64,000 bases of DNA from the NCBI GenBank assembly GCA_016845345.1, contig JAERSV010000004.1:82814-146813 (forward strand). Direction: 5' to 3'. Positions 1-9,320 of the stretch are shown piece after piece. The position numbers and the translations under genes are program-made. The notes beneath the pieces are model-generated. The model had not been told where the DNA came from. It saw only the letters and a program-made list of their open reading frames with translations, and ran no database searches. Numbering within the stretch: the stretch's first letter is position 1; every line of letters begins with the position of its first letter. This DNA comes from Methanobacteriota archaeon (GTDB taxonomy: Archaea > Thermoplasmatota > Poseidoniia > Poseidoniales > Thalassarchaeaceae).

Positions 1-1629
1 ATCAAGATACAGGATTTTTAAATCGCGGTCACATATTTCCTTGATTGCACTCGCGGGAAGACTCTGTACTACCTGTTCAGCAGAGGTTGCTGTTGATTGG
101 ATAAACACAGTACCACCATCCTTCAATCCTTTCAGAGGATTTCCTGTCGCAAACGCGTTTTCATCTTGGACAGCGATGAAGTCAAGGACATCTAATTCAT
201 GGTGAATTCGTATTCTTTCATCGGCAATGGTTAGATAGAAATTAGTTGGTAATCCCTTCTTTTCCGAACCATATTTTGGAAATGCTTGTACCCTTTTTCC
301 GAACAAGTCAGCAGAAATTGTAGCGATGATTTTGTTAGTTGTCACACTACCAAATCCACCTACACTGTGACCTCTCATACTGAAGGCACTATCCGGGCGC
401 CCATCGTACTCATGTGTGCGCTCTAGTGCAGTGGGGTGACCTATTCCAAGAGTGATGTAACGGGGTTCCTCACCACTCTCGAGCAAATCATAGGTTGCGA
501 TAATATCTGATGATGTGACATCTCTTGAACCAAGGCCATATGAGCCGGTGAATAATTTAGGATTGAAACCTGCATCGAACAAGGCTGTTTTGACCTCCAT
601 TGTGAGTGGATTATCTGCCGCCATCGGGTCATCCATCCGCTCAAGGACTGCGACTGCCTTACATCCACCAATCATGCGGGCGATTTCTTGATTAGGGAAT
701 GGTCGGAAACATGTAACATGAACACAACCAACTTTTCGGCCTTGTTCGCGTAGATGGTCTACAACCGCTGTCGCAGTCTCTATCATAGAACCGATGCCAA
801 CAATTGCATACTCAGCATCCTCCATCATATATCCATCAATTAAGTCATAATTTCTGCCAGTTAAGTCGCTGAACAACTGCATTGATTCCATCACTGCAGG
901 CTTAACTAAATCTGTGAAATGGCGTTGAGCAATCTTCCCTTTCATGTAAGCATCTTGATTTTGAACTACACCAGTCATTATCGGATTATATGGGTCAAAC
1001 ATATTACGAAGTTTGATTGCTGGGTCACCAACGAATTCACGCATCATCTCTGGTTCAATCAACAATGTGTTTTCTATTGTGTGAGTCGTTAAGAAACCAT
1101 CTTGAACATTGAGGAATGGGGTTGAACTTGCCTCTGCGGCTCTTCTACAAATTAGTGCTAGGTCTCCTGCCTCCTGAGCATTTCTAGCAAAAAGAATAGC
1201 CCAGCCAACATCTGACACACCCATCACATCATCGTGACCTGCATGAACATTGAGTGACTGACTCGTCATTGCCCGCGAGCCGATATGGAACACTATTGGA
1301 AGTCGTTTGCCGCTGATAACATAGAGAACTTCCTTCATCAAAATAAGTCCTTGACCACTCGTGAAGTTCGTGACGCGACCACCAGCGAGTGCAAATCCTT
1401 CTGCTGCAGATGCTGACGAGTGTTCTGATTCCGGTTCAATGAAGGCTAACCTAGTTCCCCAAAGATTCTCTTTACCGTTGGAAACCTCCATGTTGTAACC
1501 AACACCCATGGTTGTTGAGGAGGTTATCGGATAAGCACACGAACCATCAGTTATGTGACTCTCTACCCACACAATATTACCAGCGCCATCTGTAGTTGTT
1601 GGAATTCCTGGATATTCTACATCAGCCAT
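1..1629 (-). CDS. 2-oxoacid (probably pyruvate):ferredoxin oxidoreductase, fused alpha/gamma subunit (3' end beyond window)
   Basis: Thiamine-dependent oxidative decarboxylation of a 2-oxoacid to acyl-CoA with reduction of ferredoxin. The frame is open for 543 codons from ATG at 1629 to the window edge, so the C-terminus is missing. Upstream of the ATG is GGAGATGA at a good ribosome-binding distance. The N-terminal part (about residues 30-400) carries the alpha-subunit pyrimidine-binding signature YPITSSTTM and the helical stretch TSGQGLILMKE, as in NifJ/PorA. From about residue 416 a gamma-subunit domain begins (GHSVGGFGSVTTNKI, then FPKYGSEKKG). The alpha-then-gamma order matches NifJ-type fused enzymes, so a separate TPP-binding beta subunit is expected just outside the left edge. 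Substrate (pyruvate or 2-oxoglutarate) cannot be decided from this part alone. Confidence 0.9.
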   Translation of the reverse strand, partial: MADVEYPGIPTTTDGAGNIVWVESHITDGSCAYPITSSTTMGVGYNMEVSNGKENLWGTRLAFIEPESEHSSASAAEGFALAGGRVTNFTSGQGLILMKEVLYVISGKRLPIVFHIGSRAMTSQSLNVHAGHDDVMGVSDVGWAILFARNAQEAGDLALICRRAAEASSTPFLNVQDGFLTTHTIENTLLIEPEMMREFVGDPAIKLRNMFDPYNPIMTGVVQNQDAYMKGKIAQRHFTDLVKPAVMESMQLFSDLTGRNYDLIDGYMMEDAEYAIVGIGSMIETATAVVDHLREQGRKVGCVHVTCFRPFPNQEIARMIGGCKAVAVLERMDDPMAADNPLTMEVKTALFDAGFNPKLFTGSYGLGSRDVTSSDIIATYDLLESGEEPRYITLGIGHPTALERTHEYDGRPDSAFSMRGHSVGGFGSVTTNKIIATISADLFGKRVQAFPKYGSEKKGLPTNFYLTIADERIRIHHELDVLDFIAVQDENAFATGNPLKGLKDGGTVFIQSTATSAEQVVQSLPASAIKEICDRDLKILYLD

Positions 1630-1706
1630 AAAATCATCTCCAATTTTCGCGGTCTAGACTACTGTACGACCCATAGGGTCGACCTTCACGACTTGGGGGG
1701 CTCATA

Positions 1707-3173
1707 TTACCGTTTGTAGTTTGAAACCGTTTCAATTGCCATGAGAGAGGGGTGAATAGGAGGCCTCCAATTGCCATTTTTTCCAGCGTGGTCAAGTAGA
1801 TGCCAGTATAATGAATTGACCATGTAACTCGGTGTCAAAAGTGCATTTTCGCTTACGCATTTTGAATTTTTAGTAACTTTCATCCACTGCTGTTTCGCTA
1901 ATCTTTTCAAGAGTGGAATTCGTAGTGCTGGGCCTGTCATAGGTATTCCAAAGCAAGAATACCAAAATCGTTCGACCACGCCCTTCTTCCACGCAGTGTC
2001 CCTCACACTTTCAAAGCCTGATTTCAAACCTACCTTTCTATCGCTAACCTTGGTCACACTGCCCGACGAATCAAGTGTGATTCCATGTTCACTTAACACC
2101 TCAATCATCCAAGGTGCGATATAACCCCCGGGTGCGCGAAACCACGGGCGGAATTTTTCTCCTGCAAAAGCCGAGATTTTTTCAATGGAAAATGAAAGTT
2201 CATTGGCAAATCCGGCTCTATCTTCTGGCCAAGCAGACCAACATCTGTGCTTATTGCCATGACAACCGATAGTGATGGTTTCGTCGTGCTGTAAAAGTTG
2301 CTTCAAATTTTTAGCAAAATCAACATCTTCTAATTGCTCGCTGATAACAAATAGAGTAACTGGCAATCCTTTCCCTCGATTCTCCCTCCAATGGAAGAAT
2401 CCCTGCCATGATTTAGCCAACTTCTCACTCATTTTGTATACTTGAGGAGAATTTCTCCGTGACCGTTTTGGATGACCGTAAACTCTTGGGTGATGGGATA
2501 AATCGTCTGTGTCTAGTGAAAGCCAAATTTTCCCTTGCTGAGAATTTTCTATTACAGTTAATGGTAAACGAGGCAGTATGAATGTGATGTGGTGGCGCAT
2601 TTCACCAGCAATTTCAACCTCGCCATCAACCCATTCTACTCTTTCACCTCGCCATTTTTTGACGATGGAATTGCAAGTGGCTAATCCAGCCTCATTCTTT
2701 GGGTCAACCGTAATTTCTACCGCAGTAGGCCCACCTTGGGTGGTTGAAATCCAATCGAGTGACTTGTTTGCGGCCCGTTTAGCAATCCCCCTTCTAGTTG
2801 CGGAACTACGAACCCAATAGCCAAGATTCCAATGCGCTTCGCGTACTCTAGTGAATCGGTCAAACGCCACAAGGCCAAGTAATTCCTCTGATGATTTGTC
2901 AATAATTACCCAGTGATGTGCACGACCAATTTTACCACCTCTTCCAACATCATACAGATATTGTTCAAGTTGAACATGCATTTCATCTTCAACATCGTAC
3001 CAAGGCAAGCCACCAATGACTTCTGGCAACGATTCCTCGAATGCGATGATTAATTGCTCAAGGTATTCGATTCCAGCCGGCCGCAATAATAACTCATCAT
3101 CAATGATGAGGGTCGGTGTGGCGTGCATCATGATGCTCGAATGGCTATATGGTGTTATGATTTTGCCAAACAA
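1707..3173 (-). CDS. GNAT acetyltransferase fused to NodB-type polysaccharide deacetylase
   Basis: Two enzymatic domains in one 488-residue chain. Residues about 20-200 read as a RimJ/RimL-like GNAT N-acetyltransferase: the acetyl-CoA loop region YWVRSSATRRGIAKRA (119-134) is followed by the typical NEAGLATCNSI helix. Residues about 215-400 read as a carbohydrate esterase 4 deacetylase: metal Asp motif DTDD (221-224), HGNKH (305-309, HxxxH) and RAPGG (346-350). The C-terminal 90 residues are unassigned. The start is TTG at 3173, supported by GAGG five bases upstream; it lies 15 bp after the amidotransferase stop, so both are probably co-transcribed. A single polypeptide able to remove and add acetyl groups on an amino sugar is inference. 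No signal peptide is visible, suggesting cytosolic action. Confidence 0.85.
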   Translation of the reverse strand: MFGKIITPYSHSSIMMHATPTLIIDDELLLRPAGIEYLEQLIIAFEESLPEVIGGLPWYDVEDEMHVQLEQYLYDVGRGGKIGRAHHWVIIDKSSEELLGLVAFDRFTRVREAHWNLGYWVRSSATRRGIAKRAANKSLDWISTTQGGPTAVEITVDPKNEAGLATCNSIVKKWRGERVEWVDGEVEIAGEMRHHITFILPRLPLTVIENSQQGKIWLSLDTDDLSHHPRVYGHPKRSRRNSPQVYKMSEKLAKSWQGFFHWRENRGKGLPVTLFVISEQLEDVDFAKNLKQLLQHDETITIGCHGNKHRCWSAWPEDRAGFANELSFSIEKISAFAGEKFRPWFRAPGGYIAPWMIEVLSEHGITLDSSGSVTKVSDRKVGLKSGFESVRDTAWKKGVVERFWYSCFGIPMTGPALRIPLLKRLAKQQWMKVTKNSKCVSENALLTPSYMVNSLYWHLLDHAGKNGNWRPPIHPSLMAIETVSNYKR

Positions 3174-3188
3174 AAATGCCTCTAATAA

Positions 3189-3899
3189 TCAGATTAAGGG
3201 GCGATTGTACTGCAACACCTCACCACGGTCAAGGACAAGTAAGCGGTCAGGTTCTAGTTCGACCCAATGTTCTCCTGTGAGTTGTTGTGTAGATACTAAA
3301 GCGGCTCCACCATACGATTTAGAGCGACGGATAAGGTAAATTGGTTTGCCTGAATAGTGATGGAAAACATACATCATACTACCATCAGAAATTAATAAAT
3401 TTAGATTGATGTTTTCTCCATAGCGCTCAAACACTGTTGCGATTGCGTGTTTTAGAGCAGGGATTGTCCCACGTATTTCGCCACGTGACTGATAACACTC
3501 AACCTCATCCATGATGTGATTGAATATTTGCTCTGAATCTGTATCGCCTTCAGCCATTGGGTGCTCATCTGCACCACTGACCCAACCGTTGTGAGCAAAA
3601 ATCCAATCTCTACCTCGGTACTGCCGAACAAATGGATGGCAATTACAAGTAATTTGGCTTCCATGAGTAGCATAACGCACGTGTGCAATTAGGTTTGTAC
3701 TACGGGCTTCATCAATTGATTCTAGAAACTGCTCGGAATAATCCGCCCGACCAGGAGCACGCTCAATGCGGGCCATTCCTTCCTCATACCAACCAACACC
3801 CCATCCGTGAGGATTGCGTGAGGAGAAACCTGCAAAACGAGGTAAACTCCGGGTTGCTCTATCTTCTTGATTACAACTCATACCAAATAAATCGCACAT
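3189..3899 (-). CDS. Class II glutamine amidotransferase (YafJ/EgtC-like)
   Basis: A stand-alone Ntn-type glutamine amidotransferase of 236 residues. The catalytic cysteine is residue 2 (MCDLFGMSC), exposed after Met removal, and the family motifs NPHGWGVGWY, HVRYATHGS and FAHNGW follow in order. There is no fused synthetase domain, as in YafJ/EgtC-like proteins, so the acceptor substrate is unknown. It precedes the GNAT-deacetylase gene by 15 bp on the same strand, which hints at a role in amino-sugar or amide metabolism (inference). The ATG at 3899 has no clear Shine-Dalgarno nearby. Length is normal for the family. Confidence 0.85.
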   Translation of the reverse strand: MCDLFGMSCNQEDRATRSLPRFAGFSSRNPHGWGVGWYEEGMARIERAPGRADYSEQFLESIDEARSTNLIAHVRYATHGSQITCNCHPFVRQYRGRDWIFAHNGWVSGADEHPMAEGDTDSEQIFNHIMDEVECYQSRGEIRGTIPALKHAIATVFERYGENINLNLLISDGSMMYVFHHYSGKPIYLIRRSKSYGGAALVSTQQLTGEHWVELEPDRLLVLDRGEVLQYNRPLI

Positions 3900-3944
3900 A
3901 AAACATGAGATGTTTCCATCCCTTATGAACCCATCAAATTAGGA

Positions 3945-5279
3945 TTACATTCCTAGGCTGGTGAGTGCTGTTGCAACGTGTTGATCTTCGGGATGAAGCC
4001 TTCGGGCGGTCTCAAGCATCCGGCGAAGTGCCTCTTCCCTACCCAATTTTTTGAGTACAACACCCACGTGGAAAAGAATCTCTTTTCGGTCTCCAAGATG
4101 AGGACCTAATTTGTCAAGTTCTCTAGCCGCACCATCCAAATCGCCAGCCTTCACTGATTCCATCACTTGACGCAATTTCCTCTTTACGAGTAAGTCATCA
4201 TAGGATTCACCTTGTGGCCATGGCCACATATGGTCATCTAGGGGAGGAGGGCTTGGCGAATGTGACTCTACTTTGGCATCAACATCCAATCCTGCATCCT
4301 GTTTGAATGCATTAGCATCTGGTCTTGTTGATGGAACAGTTGGTAATGCTGGAGTTGTTGGTACTGAAGGAAGTGCAGGTGTTTTAGTCGCTGCTGCACC
4401 GTTTGCAGCAGCAGGATTCAAACTCGGAAGTTTTGGAATCTCTGGTTTGGCTACAGGAGTGGGACTTGGAGTCGGGGTTGCATTCACCTGTGGTGTTGCG
4501 GGCAGAGCCGGTGGGGTAGTGGCTGGAGTCTCTGGGATTGTAGTTGCTACTGGAGTAGGAGTAGGGACAACTACTGGCTCAACCGCCACAGGTTGGGCCA
4601 CTGCCGCAGGTTCGGCAACAGGTTCGGCCACTGTTTCGGCCACTGGTTCGGCTTCAACAGTAGGAGTTGGTTGTGCATTAACTTCAGATGAGGTCTCTTG
4701 TTTCTCTTCTGGTACCTCAGAGGGGTCGGACAATGGCTCTTCTTCTGTAGAATTCTCCGTGACCCCTTTTGGCAATAATGGCACAACTAGGTCAACCTGA
4801 TGAGTTGGCTCTTCAACGGTCTCAACTTCCTTTGAGGTAGGGACTACGAACTTCTCCACATTCTTGGGTGCATCTGATGTACTGAGTTCATATTCACCGT
4901 CTTCTAATTCTTCAGCAACTTTAGGAACTTGACTTGGTGCATCTGCTTCAATGGCTGCAAAGTTAGGTGCCGCAGACAAAGCGACTGCCTCTGAATCCTC
5001 TTCATACTGGCTGACATCAATCGTCACATCATCGATTTCAAAGGTATGTTTTGACCAATCAACAACCTCACCATCATCGCCATCTTCATCCTCGGCTAAC
5101 AATTCATCAAAAATAGATGTACTAACTTCTTCAGAAACGCTCTCATCTTGTTCAATAATACTCTTTCCAAGTTGATGATAACACTTCGGGCATTCTTCAA
5201 CCCCTTCGGGAGAAACTTCGCTGCATAAAGGGCAGGTTATGCCTGCCTCTTCCTTTGACTTGCGCCAGCGTCCGAACAT
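3945..5279 (-). CDS. Zinc-ribbon protein with Pro/Ala/Glu-rich linker and helical C-terminus
   Basis: I do not recognise a function. From the ATG at 5279 (GAGG three bases upstream) the protein has an N-terminal zinc ribbon with cysteines 16, 19, 30 and 33 (CPLC...CPKC). An acidic stretch follows, then a long low-complexity region of Pro/Ala/Val/Thr with EPVAEPVAE-type repeats (about residues 170-340). The last 80 residues are helical and TPR-like. A GTG start 24 bp upstream (5303) is possible but has a TATA-like TATTATA just before it, so the ATG is preferred. The layout suggests a cytosolic adaptor or assembly factor (inference). It is divergent from the helicase gene. Confidence 0.7.
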   Translation of the reverse strand: MFGRWRKSKEEAGITCPLCSEVSPEGVEECPKCYHQLGKSIIEQDESVSEEVSTSIFDELLAEDEDGDDGEVVDWSKHTFEIDDVTIDVSQYEEDSEAVALSAAPNFAAIEADAPSQVPKVAEELEDGEYELSTSDAPKNVEKFVVPTSKEVETVEEPTHQVDLVVPLLPKGVTENSTEEEPLSDPSEVPEEKQETSSEVNAQPTPTVEAEPVAETVAEPVAEPAAVAQPVAVEPVVVPTPTPVATTIPETPATTPPALPATPQVNATPTPSPTPVAKPEIPKLPSLNPAAANGAAATKTPALPSVPTTPALPTVPSTRPDANAFKQDAGLDVDAKVESHSPSPPPLDDHMWPWPQGESYDDLLVKRKLRQVMESVKAGDLDGAARELDKLGPHLGDRKEILFHVGVVLKKLGREEALRRMLETARRLHPEDQHVATALTSLGM

Positions 5280-5346
5280 TTGCCTCAATCTATATCCGCG
5301 CACGATTAGGGTATAATACTCACCATCTGATGTATGCTTGATTCAT

Positions 5347-5359
5347 CCGCCTACGGCGG
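5347..5359. repeat. Inverted repeat CCGCCTACGGCGG in divergent intergenic region
   Basis: A perfect 5-bp inverted repeat (CCGCC, loop TAC, GGCGG) lies between the divergent zinc-ribbon and helicase genes. It could be an operator or an RNA hairpin; nothing else in the sequence decides between them. Confidence 0.35.
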
Positions 5360-5407
5360 TATTCCACAATTGGAAGGTTGAAAGACAACAGGTTGCCCGC
5401 CTAAAAT

Positions 5408-7423
5408 GTGGCAGATGGAAAGCGAGGTGACGTTCGTCGTCTCAAACCGGGTGATGGTTCAGACTTACCTTCACCCACACTTGATGGTGAGACCACTCGG
5501 TTCATCCGTGCCCAAGATTTTCACGGCCGCTATTCGCGATTAATCACTTGGGAACTTGAGGATGAAATGGCACAGGTTGATGAACGGTTGCGCCATTGGT
5601 CTAATCAAAAGTTGGTAGAGCATGGCTACACTCTAATCGGCGTAATTGCTAGAAATAGCGGCTGGTTATTTGGTGACAGAGTTGTAAAATTCTCTGCTCA
5701 AAAAGGACAAAATCTTGGGAACCATCGGTTTTCGCAGGGAGATATTGTCACAATATGCCGTAACAATCCACTCAAAGAAATTCCCGTTGAAGGTATTGTT
5801 CTAACCCGAAAACGTAACTCCATTTCAGTTGTTGTTTCAGAAAACCTTGACAAGGTTCGTACCGGTACTTGGCGCATCGACAGGGGAGCAAACAGAGTTG
5901 CTCATGATAGGATGCAGGATGCACTTCGTGAAATTCTTCGAGATGACCCCCCCACAACACTCTCAGATTTACTACTTGGTAAACCAAGAGACATTAATGA
6001 TTCAGCCAAAATGAGGCCTGAATTTCGCGGCGTAAAATGGCGTGATGTCTACTCTCCAAATGAACTAAATGAAAGCCAAGGAGAGGCTTTTGAAAGAGCC
6101 ATGACATCTAGACTTAGTCTGATTCAAGGGCCACCGGGAACTGGCAAAACCCACACCGCGGTAAGAATCCTTCAAGGGTGGGCAAAGCAAGGCACTGGTC
6201 CAATTTTGGCGACTGCTGACAGTAATGTAGCAGTTGATAATCTGCTTGAGGGCTTATTGGACCTTGGTGTTAAAGCGGTTAGAATCGGTCAACCCGTAAA
6301 AGTGAGAGCACATCTCAGGTCTGCAACTGTACGAGCAAAAATAGAAGAGCATCCACTTCAAGAAGAGGTCCGGGAATTACTGGGTCTTCAGGAAAGTCTA
6401 CAGCGACGTCTACCTACTTTCAAAGGTAAGGAAAAAGGGTTAGCACATCGTGATTTAAAGATGGGATGGAAATCAATTAGAGCACTGGAGACATCGATGA
6501 GTGATGATGTTCTTGATGGCGCTGAAGTCATTTGCTCCACATGCATTGGTGTTGGACATCAGATTCTTGGACAACGCAAATTTTCCAACATTCTAATTGA
6601 TGAAGCGACACAAGCAATTGAACCGGCGACATGGGTTCCAATCATGCGAAGTTGTCGCCGCCTTGTTTTAGTTGGCGATCATCGCCAACTTCCACCCACC
6701 GTAATTTCTCGTCGCGCCGAACAGGATGGTTTGAGGCGAAGTCTGTTCGAGCGTATGATAGATGTTGGAATGATTCCAACCATGCTAAAAACCCAATATC
6801 GAATGCATCCAGTGATTGCAGAATATTCGTCAGCACGCTACTATGATAATCAACTTGAAAATGGAGTTAGCGCGGATGATAGAATTGCACCCGCCGGCTT
6901 CTTGTGGCCTGATTGGAATGCACCTGTTGCCTTTGTTCCAATTGAAGGTGCTGAGGAATTAGCAGTTGATGGAAAATCACGAATCAACCGAGATGAAGCA
7001 GGATGGGTCGTGAAAATAGTTGACCAATTACTCAGCGCTGGTGACTTAGAACCATCAGATATCGGAGTAGTTTCGCCTTACAGTGGTCAAGTGCAATTAC
7101 TAACAGATTTGTTTGACGGAAAAGGAATTTTAGCGGGTGAAGGCGATGAAGAAGCAGGTGGTCTTGAAATCCGAAGTATTGATGGATATCAAGGGCGTGA
7201 AAAAGAAGTCATTGTTCTATCAACAGTAAGAGCAAACCATGACGGCGAAGTCGGATTCTTGTCGGACCACAGGAGGCTCAATGTCGCAATCACTAGACCT
7301 CGCCGCGGCCTAATCGTCGTGGGATGTGCTGACACCCTTCGTCATGATGGGGATTGGGAGGGCTGGCTTGATTGGGTTAGGGATAGGAAACTTGAGGCGT
7401 GGCATGTCCTCCAGAGTTACTGA
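5408..7423 (+). CDS. Superfamily 1B helicase, Upf1/IGHMBP2-like
   Basis: ATP-dependent DNA/RNA helicase of the DNA2/NAM7 group, 671 residues. Visible motifs: Walker A GPPGTGKT (about 241-248), motif Ia TADSNVAVDN, Walker B LIDEATQA (about 397), motif III GDHRQLPP (about 423), KTQYRMHP (motif IV region), DGYQGREKE (motif V, about 591) and LNVAITRPRRG (motif VI). The N-terminal 200 residues form a beta-barrel-like 1B region typical of Upf1/IGHMBP2. The start is GTG at 5408 and no Shine-Dalgarno precedes it, consistent with a leaderless mRNA. The substrate (RNA or DNA) cannot be read from the sequence. It is followed 11 bp later by the RDD membrane protein. Confidence 0.92.
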   Translation: MADGKRGDVRRLKPGDGSDLPSPTLDGETTRFIRAQDFHGRYSRLITWELEDEMAQVDERLRHWSNQKLVEHGYTLIGVIARNSGWLFGDRVVKFSAQKGQNLGNHRFSQGDIVTICRNNPLKEIPVEGIVLTRKRNSISVVVSENLDKVRTGTWRIDRGANRVAHDRMQDALREILRDDPPTTLSDLLLGKPRDINDSAKMRPEFRGVKWRDVYSPNELNESQGEAFERAMTSRLSLIQGPPGTGKTHTAVRILQGWAKQGTGPILATADSNVAVDNLLEGLLDLGVKAVRIGQPVKVRAHLRSATVRAKIEEHPLQEEVRELLGLQESLQRRLPTFKGKEKGLAHRDLKMGWKSIRALETSMSDDVLDGAEVICSTCIGVGHQILGQRKFSNILIDEATQAIEPATWVPIMRSCRRLVLVGDHRQLPPTVISRRAEQDGLRRSLFERMIDVGMIPTMLKTQYRMHPVIAEYSSARYYDNQLENGVSADDRIAPAGFLWPDWNAPVAFVPIEGAEELAVDGKSRINRDEAGWVVKIVDQLLSAGDLEPSDIGVVSPYSGQVQLLTDLFDGKGILAGEGDEEAGGLEIRSIDGYQGREKEVIVLSTVRANHDGEVGFLSDHRRLNVAITRPRRGLIVVGCADTLRHDGDWEGWLDWVRDRKLEAWHVLQSY

Positions 7424-7434
7424 GAGGTGGCGAG

Positions 7435-8040
7435 ATGACCGAACAAGAGAACCCAATATCCACACACCAAGGGGAATTTGTCAACCCAGCAAAAGAAGCT
7501 GTGAAAGCAGCGGGGGGGCACTGGATAATTCCTGAAGGAACTATACTCGCCGGGGCGTCTACGCGGGCGCTCGCATACATGATTGACACGGTTTTCGTGA
7601 TGGGGTTACTACACCTGATAACCTCTCTTTTATCCGGTGGAGTCGCGAGTATTGTGCAAGCGTATAACCTAGGATTGGCTCTTTCTGGAGGCAAAGGCAC
7701 AGCACTATTCTTGGTTGATTGGTTCTTGATTTTCTCTGCAAATTACCTCTATCACAAATTTACTGGAATCCGCTATGGACGTTCTTACGCACAGCGCTGG
7801 TTTGGTTTGGCAGTGGTACTTGAGGATGGTAAACCCCTAACAAAAAGTGATTGGGATGCACGGGCACTAAGAAAAATGAAGTATGCAATTCCATTATTTG
7901 GAATGTTATTGTTTGGAATTCGTGATTTGATGTTAATCCATAAACGCCATACACATCAAAGTTCAATTGATTTGACTGTTGGCTCTATTGTCGTGGATGG
8001 AACTAGTTTACCTCCAGCATTGCGAAAACATCTTCGTTAA
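7435..8040 (+). CDS. RDD family membrane protein
   Basis: A 201-residue polytopic protein starting at ATG 7435 (GAGGTGG upstream; an upstream in-frame extension to 7399 lacks support and overlaps the helicase). The RDD signature is visible: STRALAYMID in the first transmembrane helix, and GRSYAQRWFGLAVV followed by EDGKPLT before the last helices. Three to four membrane segments are apparent. RDD proteins are integral membrane proteins; some are linked to ion transport, but the role here is unknown. Confidence 0.8.
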   Translation: MTEQENPISTHQGEFVNPAKEAVKAAGGHWIIPEGTILAGASTRALAYMIDTVFVMGLLHLITSLLSGGVASIVQAYNLGLALSGGKGTALFLVDWFLIFSANYLYHKFTGIRYGRSYAQRWFGLAVVLEDGKPLTKSDWDARALRKMKYAIPLFGMLLFGIRDLMLIHKRHTHQSSIDLTVGSIVVDGTSLPPALRKHLR

Positions 8041-8061
8041 TCTTGAATTATACAATAAAAA

Positions 8062-8080
8062 TTTCTGAATAACTCAGAAA
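8062..8080 (+). terminator. Inverted repeat after RDD gene, candidate terminator
   Basis: TTTCTGA, a 5-nt loop and TCAGAAA form a perfect 7-bp stem 21 bp after the RDD stop codon, in an AT-rich spacer. No long T tract follows, so termination activity is uncertain. Confidence 0.35.
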
Positions 8081-8177
8081 ATGAGTCAATATGAGAAAAA
8101 CACAAGTTGGGAATTAGAGCACTTGGCGGGGTGCGCTTCAAGTAATGGGGCGGCTGTCGGTACGGTTGGGAGTGCCC

Positions 8178-9320
8178 ATGAGCGACGAATTAACCGTGCA
8201 GAGTGGAGCACTCAATATTCGTATCCACTGCATTCAAGATGATATTGATGACGATGATAGGGATGCTCTCAGAATCGTAATTGAAGTTACAAATGAGGGC
8301 GCTCAAACAATATCTGGTATTGTTCCTCGAATGCGAACGATGGATGGTGGTAAGGCTGAAGCATTCGAATCTGCAAGTGAGATACAAGCAGGTCTTCGAC
8401 AAGATTACTCATATTTTGTCAATCCTGATTCTGGGGCTTGGTTGTTTAAACTAGAATACCAATCAAATGCTGGTGGTCAGACAGTTGAATTAGGCCCACA
8501 TCCATCTGACCTTAGAGTTGAGGAGAGTTTCCGGAAGCCAGTGCAATCAGATGGAAGAGGCAGTGCCGTAGGTGGTAGCATTTTTGATGCTGCTTTTGGT
8601 AATGCTTTGGTTGATTTTGGAGGGGAACCTGAACCTGCTGTTGCCGTTGCTGCAGCACCATCCTCGGACCCTTTGGCCAGTGCATTTAGTGCGGAAATTC
8701 CTGTACAAGAACCGGTTGCAACTCCGCCAGCGAGCAATCTTCTCGCTCCCGCGCACGCACCAATTTCCGCCCCCATTTCTGCACCTGTTGCAGAACCTGA
8801 GCCACCCACTGCACCTACTGGCCCTCCTCCCCAAATGAATCCACCAGCTACAATTGAAAAACCTCCCACACCAGCTCAAGAACCACAACCTGCCCCTGCA
8901 TCAGTACCAGAGAGTCCACCGACTAATCCAATGCCATCTGGGCCGATGGGGCCGGGGCCAATGCCGCCGGGAGGAATGCCACCTGGACCAATGCCACCCG
9001 GAGCGATGCCGCCTGGAATGATGCCACCGGGAGGAATGCCGCCTGGAATGATGCCGCCCGGAGGAATGCCGCCTGGGATGATGCCACCGGGAGGAATGCC
9101 GCCAGGGCCAATGCCACCCGGAGGGGTGCCACCTGGAATGATGCCGCCTGGGATGATGCCGCCAGGGCCAATGCCGCCCGGCCCAATGCCGCCGGATATG
9201 GCGCCACCTAGTGGAATGACTCCTCCACAAGGTCCACCACAAGGTCCACCGCAAGGTCCACCGCAAGGCCCCCCAGGGGCGAGCGAATTGGAAAAACCCG
9301 ATGGAGTGAATGTTGAGTGA
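8178..9320 (+). CDS. Beta-sandwich protein with long MPPG/GPPQ repeat tail
   Basis: Function unknown. The ATG at 8178 follows GGAG with a 5-nt spacer; the longer in-frame start at 8145 is not supported. Residues about 1-115 look like a single beta-sandwich of the 'conserved repeat in cell-surface proteins' kind (IEVTNEGAQTISGIVP). A Pro/Ala/Val linker follows, then about 17 pentapeptides of MPPG(G/P/M/A), then four GPPQ units. There is no signal peptide or membrane segment. The stop overlaps the next start as GTGA, so translation is coupled to the 134-residue membrane protein. Confidence 0.75.
   Translation: MSDELTVQSGALNIRIHCIQDDIDDDDRDALRIVIEVTNEGAQTISGIVPRMRTMDGGKAEAFESASEIQAGLRQDYSYFVNPDSGAWLFKLEYQSNAGGQTVELGPHPSDLRVEESFRKPVQSDGRGSAVGGSIFDAAFGNALVDFGGEPEPAVAVAAAPSSDPLASAFSAEIPVQEPVATPPASNLLAPAHAPISAPISAPVAEPEPPTAPTGPPPQMNPPATIEKPPTPAQEPQPAPASVPESPPTNPMPSGPMGPGPMPPGGMPPGPMPPGAMPPGMMPPGGMPPGMMPPGGMPPGMMPPGGMPPGPMPPGGVPPGMMPPGMMPPGPMPPGPMPPDMAPPSGMTPPQGPPQGPPQGPPQGPPGASELEKPDGVNVE
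8931..9272 (+). repeat. In-frame 15-bp and 12-bp coding tandem repeats (MPPGx, GPPQ)
   Basis: Degenerate 15-bp units encoding MPPGx run from 8931 to about 9200 and are followed by 12-bp units encoding GPPQ (about 9226-9272). Unit boundaries are regular and in frame, but codon third positions vary, so the array is not a very recent expansion. Confidence 0.85.

Noticed and set aside
4273-4800. Plus-strand frame opposite the Pro/Ala/Glu-rich region (175 codons)
   Set aside because: Mirror of the low-complexity zinc-ribbon gene; composition explains the open frame.
8931-9272. Possible CRISPR or intergenic tandem array
   Set aside because: The repeats are in frame, degenerate at third positions and encode a continuous peptide.
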